From Obelidium mucronatum (taxonomy: Eukaryota; Chytridiomycota; Chytridiomycetes; Chytridiales; Chytriomycetaceae): a DNA stretch of 64,000 nt. The stretch covers positions 186,001-250,000 of the forward strand of contig JAIVFH010000002.1 of the NCBI GenBank assembly GCA_025765595.1, in the 5' to 3' direction. The translations under genes and the position numbers were made by a program. How positions within the stretch are numbered: the first letter of the stretch is position 1; every line of letters starts with the position of its first letter. A model generated the notes under the pieces. The model worked only from the letters and a program-made list of their open reading frames with translations, had not been told where the DNA came from and did no database searches. Positions 57,203-64,000 of this stretch are shown here, piece by piece.

Positions 57203-60200
57203 TGTCAAGTTCAGATCGATCACCCAGCCCACAACCCTCCCTTCCAATCCAGAAATCGATGATCTGCACGTATTGTGCGAGAGATTTTCTAAATAACAGC
57301 AATGCCTATCGCCAGCATAAAAACAGTGAAAAGCACCAAAAGAAAGTCAGAGCTGCTAAAAAGAGGGCTGCAGAAGTGGAAGAAATGGAAGAAATGGAAG
57401 AAACTGCTAGAAAGAAGGTCTTTTCTAGGGGAAATGCTGTACAACCTGGCCCATTGGGCCAATGGCCGGTCCACACACTTCTGCAACAAATACTGTCTTT
57501 CTGAGCCCGCCCCTGACTGAGTCTACCACATCAATTTTATTCAGTGATTCAGGGAGCAATCAGTCAAGGAGAGATGTAGAAAACAACCATATTCTGGTTG
57601 CCAGTGATCGCGAAGTTCAAAGTCCCTTCAATGACCTCAATGGTAACACAGACAGTTATCTCTGCATAGTTCTATCTAACTGCTTTATTAGATGAAGTCG
57701 ATTCTGTTGCTGCAGATCTCAGTTCTCCAGACCCTCAAACCGCTAGCCCAGCCCCCCCCCAATTGCGAACCTCAAAAACACAAATTCCAACTCTATATCA
57801 CTCAGCATTAGATGCTGGAAAGTTTAGCATTCTTTTACACAATCATCTCCAATTGCTTAGCTCTCCCGAACAAACGGAATTCCATCCATTCCCAAGTGAA
57901 AGTTATGCGGCATTCATGCATCTTGTGAAGGACCATCCCAAAATTCCAGATTCCTTCTGGAAAGATCTTCTCAAATGGTTTCAATCACGTCCAAAACCTG
58001 TTGATGCAAAAGAATTACCAAAGACTCTAGCCGAAGGACTTGCATTAGTCCAACAAGACTCCCCAACTAAGAAGATTGGGGATTTTGTGTCCCATACTAT
58101 TGGAACAATGAAAGATGGAACAATTGTTCAATTTAGATGTAGGGATATAATGGATTGTTTATTTGAGCTTCTGGTGGAGTTCTTCGAGCTGATGGTATTT
58201 GAGTATGACGAAAGGAGAAATTCAGAAGGAAACCGAGTCTATGGAGAGTTTAATACTGGAAACTGGTGGAAAAAACAATCAGAATCTTTGCCTGCTTTGG
58301 CAAAACTTTTGGCCATCATGGTTTATTCTGATGCTACACAGCTGGATGGCGGAGGAAAAGTCTCAGAGCACCCAATTTACTTGACCCTTAGCAATATTCC
58401 ACTTGAATTTCGAAATAAGCCCAAAACAAAAGTGCTGGTAGGGTTTTTGGAAAAACCATGGGGGAAGTTGGGAAGATCAGAAAGAGACTCTGATGCACAT
58501 CGGGGATTTATTCGGGACATGTACCATTCTGCATATCAAGTTCTATTCATGGAGATTAAGAAATATCAAGAGAGGGGCTTTTACTTTGTTCTTGGAATGG
58601 AAATCCACCATTTTGTTCCACGGATGGCTTGTTTCCCTGGCGATATGCAGGAGCACTACATAATTGCTCGTGGCGGATCCCCAGCATCAAAAAGCCCTTG
58701 CAACGAGTGCATGGTTCAAATTCACTTCTTACATATGACTGCTTTTGGGGATGAGGCTGGAGACGATGAGTTGGCAAGGGTGAATCATGTGATGATTGAT
58801 CATGATAATACTTTGAAGCCTAGAACAGAAGCTCGCATGAAGTCCATTGCAGATTCAGGGAATAAAGCTGCCATCAAAGCTGCTTCCTTCCATCCAGGGT
58901 TAAACGCGTTTTCTGGATTTATGTAACTATCACATCCCATAGTTACTATTGCAACTTATAAATATATTAATTAAAATTTTCAACTTAGTCTATCTCCACT
59001 TTATGAGAGCATTCCATCAGACTACATGATGCATGGCATTGCCGGAATCAACAAACACATATTCGACAACCTCATCATATTTTTGGATGCAAACTACAAA
59101 AAGAAGGCTTCAGAAGAAATTCAAACCAAGGTGGGCCAAAGGTTTCGTGCCATGCCACGTATCGATAGTCGGCGTCTCCCCACAAACTCAGTTATGGATT
59201 CCACAAGCCTGTCATCAAAGGAACGAGAGGCGATCACTCTGTTTTTGGTTTTTGCTGTACATGGGCTATTAGAAGGTATTGGGCAAGCATCGGAAACAAG
59301 AGCGACTCACCTTAATTCATTTCTACAGATAGACACATGTCTCTCTTTGCTGCAATGCTGATCCCACACCTTAAGTGGCAAAAACTTTGTAGTTCCACCG
59401 AAATATGTGAGGTCTCAATGGGAAAAATAGCTGAGTTGACGGAGGAGTTCTGTTTGGCGTTTGTTGATGTCTACGGCCAGCTTGGATCTGAGCTCCAAAT
59501 CCCAAAACTACATATGCTAGTTCACCACCTTACAGATTCAATTCAGCGATTTGGAGTTCCCATGAATTGGGTGACATCCATGTTTGAACACTTCCACCAC
59601 TTTATTAAAAATGACTATAAGTGCAAGAGCAACAAGAGAGATGTTATTGGTGGCCTTATCTCTTGTGTGAGTGATGCAGTGATCAATTTTTTTACTCACA
59701 CACACTTGGGTAGAATTCCCGACGCATTGCGTTTTCATTTCTGGACACCACATTTGATGAGCACAAGTTGACTCCCATCAAAACCACTTCTACAAGCAAC
59801 AGATTTATTGGCCAGCGTTATTCTTTCAGTGTGTTGCAGAGGTGCCATGCAAACAAAAAGATTGAATCTTTGTCCTTGACACCGCGGGGGCATGCTTCCT
59901 GGCTGAACGCGTGCAAGGAGTTAAATGAGGTAGAAGAATCCTCTCTATTCAAGAGAGCAAGTTTAGGTCCTACTATGCAATCTACATTGAAGGATATCAA
60001 TACCATCCTGGAACATGTGTACATTCGGCTGAACCAAACTGATGGCATCCTCTTGGATGACAGTGAATCTGAACCAGAATTCAACCTTGATGACTTGCAA
60101 GCAGGGATTGAATACAGATACTTCAAGTTTCACAACTCTGTTATTCCTGCAGGAACTTGGGACAAATACAACGCCAGCCCTTCCTCGTACAACTACACAA

Positions 60201-60502
60201 GGTTTTCAAATGTACAACTCTATCAACATGAAAACTCTACTATTACAGATTACGTGAAAATTCTAGCTTTGGTTTCAATATCTGCAAGGGAAGCCAATTC
60301 TGGGAAAATTGCTGCAGGGTCGGCATGGGTACAATACTATGAACAGGCAAACCCTACTACACCTCAAGTCTATGGTTGTCCATACTTGAAGTTATCCAGC
60401 ACCAAGCGGTTAATTGGAGTGGAAGAGTTTAAAAAGGAGGTTTTGATGGTTCCCGACTTTCATTGTGTTGAACAAAATCCAATTGGGCCAGTATTACTTT
60501 AA
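57203..60502 (+). CDS. Plavaka-like transposase (CMC/CACTA-related) with N-terminal C2H2 zinc finger
   Basis: Start ATG at 57203; MSSSDRSPSPQPSLPIQKSM leads to a C2H2 finger CTYCARDFLNNSNAYRQHKN. Introns at 57642-57691, 58925-58989 and 59275-59332 restore frame; one near 57354-57430 is likely, and a frame change near 59700-59765 is unresolved. The core reads LAIMVYSDATQLDGGGKVSE, HPIYLTLSNIPLEFRNKPKT, VLVGFLEKPWGK, CFPGDMQEHYIIARGG with CNEC, then YESIPSDYMMHGIAG, GQRFRAMPRID and PKLHMLVHHLTDSIQRFGVP with EHFHHFIKNDYK. This order fits Plavaka transposases. A further C-terminal domain (59770-60502) is unknown. The enzyme may be nearly intact. Confidence 0.75.
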
Positions 60503-60537
60503 TGTTACTTGTGAATTGAATAAAGTAGAATGGTAGT

Positions 60538-62026
60538 TTATTTGATTCTTTTCTTTTTCGAGGACTTGCGAGAGGCACTCTCTTCATTGTCGGAATCCAC
60601 CAAGCCATCCCTGTCCTTAAGAATGTGGTATAATGGCTCAAATGAACCAAAAACTTCCACAAAGCGATCATCGAAAGTTCCCTTGAAGCCAGCATGGATA
60701 TCGACCCGATGGTTAAATTTCCAGGCGAAAAATGATATTATTGTTCCAGGATAGATCTGCAATTGCAAAAGCAAATCAAAGTTGATGAATAATTCAATGG
60801 AGAAAGGAAGTAAGCTTACTGGAATACTGAATCCATAATCTGTGAAAGTCAGCATGCTATCCCCTCCGCGAAAGTTTCCAGAATACAATAGAGTGCTGGG
60901 AAGCTTGTGGTCATCTTTTGTATCAGCATGGTTTGGATTTAATATCCCAGAAGCTATGTATCGTAGCGGATAGTTGCCGTTTTCTTTGAGACGCCAAAGT
61001 ACTTCATGTTCTTGTCTTTCGATAAGGGCGGCGACTCTGTTCTTTCGCTTAATGCCTTCAGGGAAAAATAAGAGATTCAATTTATCTACAAGGCGGACAA
61101 TCTGTTGGTGTTGTGAGGAATTGCTGGAGGACAGGACAAGTTGCTCACATGCTGCGTCCTTTGGGAATATCCAAATGTATTTCCAAGACTGGCACTTGTT
61201 ACATTATTTGCTGAATTGCTGGGTGGCTTGGTTTTTGGGACAAAGGTGGCTCGAAACGACGACACAGATACGGCAAGTTTGGCATTCTCTGCACCCCACT
61301 GGCCGATTCCATAGCGAATAGAGAAATTGAACATTCCCGATTTGCTTTGATTGACGCGATCTGGATAGCAATTACTGTGGGAGTCACTCTCCGGTGGAGG
61401 GAGTTGTCTATGCAGGCGACGTTGTCAATCAAGTAAGTCTCTTAGCACCATAACTAATGCATACTCACCGGTAAGAATAACAGAAGTCCTTCAAACTCTG
61501 GTAGTAATCAGCAAGTGTGTGCGGGTCAATTCGTGTGTTTTTGTGATTGAGGGTGTAACCGACAAGTTGATTTTCATAGAACATCAACACCAGCGGCTTT
61601 TTCCCCCAAAAGGATTCGACTTCTTTTGGCTGCGTATCTCCAATATGAATGACATCAAAGTTTTCCTTTTCAATTGCTGTATAAACGGCATGCAGTTGGG
61701 TGTCGATGTATTGCCCCTCCCTTAAAACAGAACATTAGATTTTCACAAATGACAATTAGAACCTGCCTAACACGGCGCTGACGCTGTTTCAAGTCTCTCA
61801 TTCCACGTTGTTGGCGCTCTTTGGCACTCAATCCATCAGCTTGTTGTTCCCTGCGGTTAGCAGGGGTGTTTCGCCACAGCTGAAGGCGACGGTTATACTC
61901 TTGAACCCATCCAGCGGCACCCCTAGCATTGGCGGCGATGGCCCTATCTCTCCAGTGAGCGACGCCTCGATTCCTCTGTTCGCGGGTGAGTCTTGGAGGC
62001 GGGGCTGCCTGTACTGTGGTGGTCAT
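60538..62026 (-). CDS. 2-oxoglutarate/Fe(II) dioxygenase, TET/JBP-like, carried by a transposon
   Basis: Five exons (62026-61763, 61716-61469, 61407-61272, 61194-60820, 60756-60538) give an uninterrupted 413 residues. A basic Arg/Gln-rich N terminus is followed by a middle domain (FDVIHIGDTQPKEVESFW). The C-terminal third has a double-stranded beta-helix pattern: YIASGILNPNHADTKDDHKL with HxD at 305-307, LLYSGNFRGGDSMLTFTDYG (the GxFxGG turn), YPGTIISFFAWKF and distal His at 357 or 362 with Arg 372. This matches TET/JBP enzymes, which oxidise thymine or 5-methylcytosine in DNA. A Lys-rich end (SRKSSKKKRIK) could be a nuclear signal. The activity itself is inference; other dioxygenase families are possible. 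Confidence 0.6.
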
Positions 62027-62185
62027 GGCTTTTTCGTTTTTACAGTTAAAATTCAGTTAGAAATCAGTGATCCTCAGTTATCAATCCCTCTTGTCACGGC
62101 ATCTCGACATACCTGGGGACTGGGACTGCAGCCCATAACCGATTTCTAGAGATTCGTGACAATGAGGGATGATGGGTATATTATA

Positions 62186-62224
62186 ATTGTGCCCTCGTAT
62201 GCCCTCGTACCCTCGTATGCCCTC
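62186..62224 (+). repeat. Left terminal inverted repeat with CCCTCGTATG units
   Basis: Begins ATTGTGCCCTCGTATGCCCT and continues with more CCCTCGTA units. It pairs with the reverse complement of 62859-62897, one mismatch at base 10. Confidence 0.85.
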
Positions 62225-62366
62225 CTACTATAATATCTCCATAAAAGCTCACTGTACGCTCCTGAAATTCTCACGAAAGGCTTGCAAAAGGCTCGCCGCA
62301 GGCGTCAGTATCTCCCGTTTGGGGTGCAAGGGGACGGAAAAAGGGGGTAGTATGGGAGGGGGGAAT

Positions 62367-62420
62367 ACGAGGGCACACGAGGGCATGCAAGGGCATAATA
62401 CGAGGGCATACGAGGGCATA
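62367..62420 (+). repeat. Internal cluster of CGAGGGCATA repeats
   Basis: Five units in a row with slight changes (CGAGGGCACA, CGAGGGCATG, CAAGGGCATA, CGAGGGCATA twice). Orientation is opposite to the left terminal repeat and the same as the right one. A lone inverse unit ATGCCCTCGTA is at 62820-62830. Confidence 0.85.
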
Positions 62421-62445
62421 AGCAATGGACTGTCTGTTTCTCTGC

Positions 62446-62716
62446 TTTGATGTCAACGTTGGAATTGACATAGCAAACAGAACCAACAACCCATTAGAAG
62501 GGCACAATCGGGTGTTTTATTAAATACATACAGATTTTAAATGAAATAGGCCCCCGCAATGCAAACCTTGTCCAGTTTGTAGAAACCATCAAGGACATTT
62601 CCTGTGAATTTGTCACCAAGAGAGATGAAATTCTGAAAAACCAACGAAGACGTCCACGGAGGAACCCTGTCACAATACCATCCATTCCAAAAGACTATTA
62701 TTCCGATTCCGAGTAA
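62446..62716 (+). pseudogene. C-terminal fragment of a DDE transposase-like protein
   Basis: On the + strand I read DVNVGIDIANRTNNPLEGHN up to a stop, and in the same frame after it ILNEIGPRNANLVQFVETIK, then CEFVTKRDEILKNQRRRPR and PKDYYSDSE before a stop. The NRTNNPLExxNR block followed by NLVxFVExIK is the usual end of MULE-type and related transposases. Upstream domains are absent, so it is a remnant inside the TIR element. Confidence 0.5.
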
Positions 62717-62858
62717 TTCCAAGGAGATTGGGAGGGGGGTATGGGGGGAAGGAACGACCCCCCATGATTCCATGAGTTTTGCGTTTGTCAATAAATGATC
62801 TATTTTGCTTGATTGTCTTATGCCCTCGTATTTCCCCCTCCCATGCCTCAATGCTCCC

Positions 62859-62897
62859 GAGGGCATACGAGGGTACGAGGGCATACAAGGGCACAAT
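62859..62897 (-). repeat. Right terminal inverted repeat
   Basis: Reverse complement of the left terminal repeat, ending GGGCACAAT. Three CGAGGG units sit in it. The ATG of the next gene follows after three bases. Confidence 0.85.
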
Positions 62898-62900
62898 AAA

Positions 62901-63438
62901 ATGTCGTCGGATGATGCTATGAGCAGCACCAGTCCGCTGCTGGTCCCAGAGTTGCCTCCCACTCTCGACCTCATCAATCTTGATCCTCGGCAGGTGAGTC
63001 CTTTACTTTGTATTTCTTCTCTTCGATTAGCTTACGTGCTTGGGAATGCAGTGCTCCGGTCGGTGCTGGTTCCGCGCTGGATCGATTGATGCCATGCAAT
63101 TGCGTCGATCTCTAGTCCTTTGGCCCAATTTCAAACCAACAACCTTGCTACAAGCTATTCAAGTTCTATCGACCGCGTTCAAGCCAGTTCACTTCAAGTT
63201 GGTCTCAGCTGTTGCGTCGCTTGATCCGTCCGACAACTTGAATAGCGTCGGTTGCTTGTTGCAGTTCGTCTCCAAGCCGCTCGGGGCTGAATTTAAATAC
63301 GGCGGTCTCATTGCTATCGGGGTTTCTAACGGTTGCGTTCAAGTCCGTTTGTGGTGGCATCGGTACAACTTGTCTGTCCAAGTCTGTCAATGCGTGGCGG
63401 AAATTGGCGCCTCCTTCCCCTTGTCATCTGGCTTCTGA
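62901..63438 (+). CDS. Unknown protein next to the TIR element
   Basis: Two exons (62901-62993, 63052-63438) joined by a 58-nt GTGAGT...GCAG intron give 159 residues. MSSDDAMSSTSPLLVPELPP opens the chain; CSGRCWFRAGSIDAMQLRRS, then hydrophobic/basic segments and QVRLWWHRYNLSVQVCQCV follow. I recognise no family. The intact splice and frame suggest expression. Its start codon sits directly at the edge of the inverted repeat, so the promoter would lie inside the mobile element. It may be part of that element or a gene captured by it. Confidence 0.45.
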
Positions 63439-64000
63439 TTTTTGTTTCAGAGCCAGAACGCTGAACGGGATACACTTGTGTGAATTATCCGTTATATGTT
63501 TTTAAAAAGAGAACAGTATATTACGAATCTGGCTCAGTTGGTTTGAGCGTGAGATCGAAGCCCGTCATTGACAATTTTTTTATGGGTTTTCAATAGGTTT
63601 TCAAGGGGTTTTGCAGCTGTTGTATATATAATATATATATTGTTCCTGAGGATGTGTGTAAACTTAGGAAAATGCGGACTCGGGTCATTATTCTCTGCCT
63701 TTCAATGCCCAAAAAATACAGATAAAAAGGGAAAAAAAGTTCCTAACAACCACTATCAAGTTCCTAACAACCACTATCAGTACATGGTAAGGATTGTCTT
63801 ACAGTCTTGCATTGTGTGTCTGCACAGGCTAATCAAAATATGTAGAAATAGCACGACTGTCGCCAGTGCTGTTAAGACTAACCACGACGGCGATGGTTCA
63901 ATTGCTTACTGTGGGTTTGTTTCAGTCAATAACCAGGCTTGCTTTCACTCTTTGTGCTGTGATTGACTAAACTCGCTTCTTATATTTCACCAGAACTGGG
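63439..64000. other. Window end without a supported gene
   Basis: A 132-codon open frame (63568-63966, +) exists but begins inside an AT-rich tract, has no recognisable domain and contains the 21-bp duplicated repeat, so I do not call it. No RNA gene seen. Confidence 0.4.
63739..63780. repeat. Two tandem copies of a 21-bp unit
   Basis: GTTCCTAACAACCACTATCA plus one base, repeated directly at 63739-63759 and 63760-63780 with one difference at the last position. Confidence 0.9.

Larger units (their letters stand above)
56004..62026. mobile_element. Plavaka-like transposon cassette with a TET/JBP-like dioxygenase gene
   Basis: Three adjoining genes of mobile type: an accessory gene (-), the transposase (+) starting 72 bp away in the opposite direction, and a dioxygenase gene (-) whose stop is 35 bp from the transposase stop. 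Fungal KDZ/Plavaka-type transposons are known to occur with TET/JBP genes, so I treat them as one cassette; that is inference. Limits given are coding limits, as I found no certain terminal repeats. The repeat-bearing element at 62186-62897 lies just outside and might be related. Confidence 0.6.
62186..62897. mobile_element. 712-bp element with 39-bp terminal inverted repeats
   Basis: The ends 62186-62224 and 62859-62897 are inverted copies differing at one base. Inside are many short repeats of CGAGGGCATA and its reverse. The body contains a decayed transposase-like fragment on the + strand. No certain target-site duplication borders it. The structure fits a non-autonomous or decayed TIR transposon whose repeats serve as transposase-binding sites. 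Confidence 0.7.

Noticed and set aside
62165..62915. GGATGATG on both sides of the TIR element as a target duplication
   Set aside because: The copies lie about 10 or more bases outside the inverted repeats on each side, and the bases between do not extend the repeat.
63568..63966. 132-codon open frame near the window end
   Set aside because: No domain, low-complexity start and an internal 21-bp duplication; could be chance.

Overview
The window is nuclear DNA of a fungus. Genes are dense, mostly on the minus strand, and cut by many short GT-AG introns (usually 44-85 nt). Typical fungal housekeeping genes (CCT7, NAA15, SMC1, CGR1, RRP46, CYC3, SVP26, HFD1-like, MSS116-like, SET3-like) sit beside genes that are patchy in Dikarya (severin/gelsolin, a FAAP24-like protein, animal-type GH1). 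I infer an early-diverging, perhaps chytrid-like fungus; no rDNA or marker gene proves this. Exon junctions were derived by hand from splice sites, reading phase and family conservation. Where I give a full exon list, the coding length divides by three.

Layout. 1-533 is the 5' part of a secreted aspartic protease, followed by about 2.4 kb without a recognisable gene. 2.9-21.1 kb: SLC25 carrier, CCT7, a SET3/KMT2E-like PHD-SET protein with a long low-complexity tail, SVP26/TEX261, a rhodanese, a multi-pass membrane protein, a decayed AIF/FSP1-like oxidoreductase, NAA15 and a small secreted protein. 21.5-27.1 kb: fatty aldehyde dehydrogenase, secreted nucleoside hydrolase, mucin-like protein, GH1 glycosidase. 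27.2-37.9 kb: membrane spermidine-synthase-like protein, CGR1, DEAD-box helicase, J protein, FAAP24-like, severin, a thioredoxin-fold protein and two tandem DsbA/FrnE-like genes. 38.4-52.8 kb: an unknown nuclear-type protein, a second nucleoside hydrolase, RRP46, CYC3, mitochondrial uL30, a PrmC-type methyltransferase, an unknown gene, SMC1 and a PPR protein, then tRNA-Pro(AGG).

52.9-63 kb is a transposon nest. A decayed PIF/Harbinger-like element (Myb/SANT-like ORF plus broken DDE transposase) is followed by a larger cassette of three genes: an RGG-tailed accessory protein, a Plavaka-like transposase with an N-terminal zinc finger, and, convergent to the transposase, a 413-aa protein with the HxD...H...R layout of a 2-oxoglutarate/Fe(II) dioxygenase, best matching the TET/JBP type. 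Next comes a 712-bp element with 39-bp terminal inverted repeats and many CGAGGGCATA subterminal repeats, abutting an unknown intact gene.

Functional links: several genes serve mitochondria (carrier, rhodanese, CYC3, uL30m, PrmC-like, DEAD helicase, PPR), and a block at 21-27 kb looks like surface or secreted nutrient processing. Two genome-wide oddities stand out: short coding segments of very high GC, mostly in the 5' parts of genes and with borders inside exons, and single-base frameshifts in otherwise well-conserved genes.
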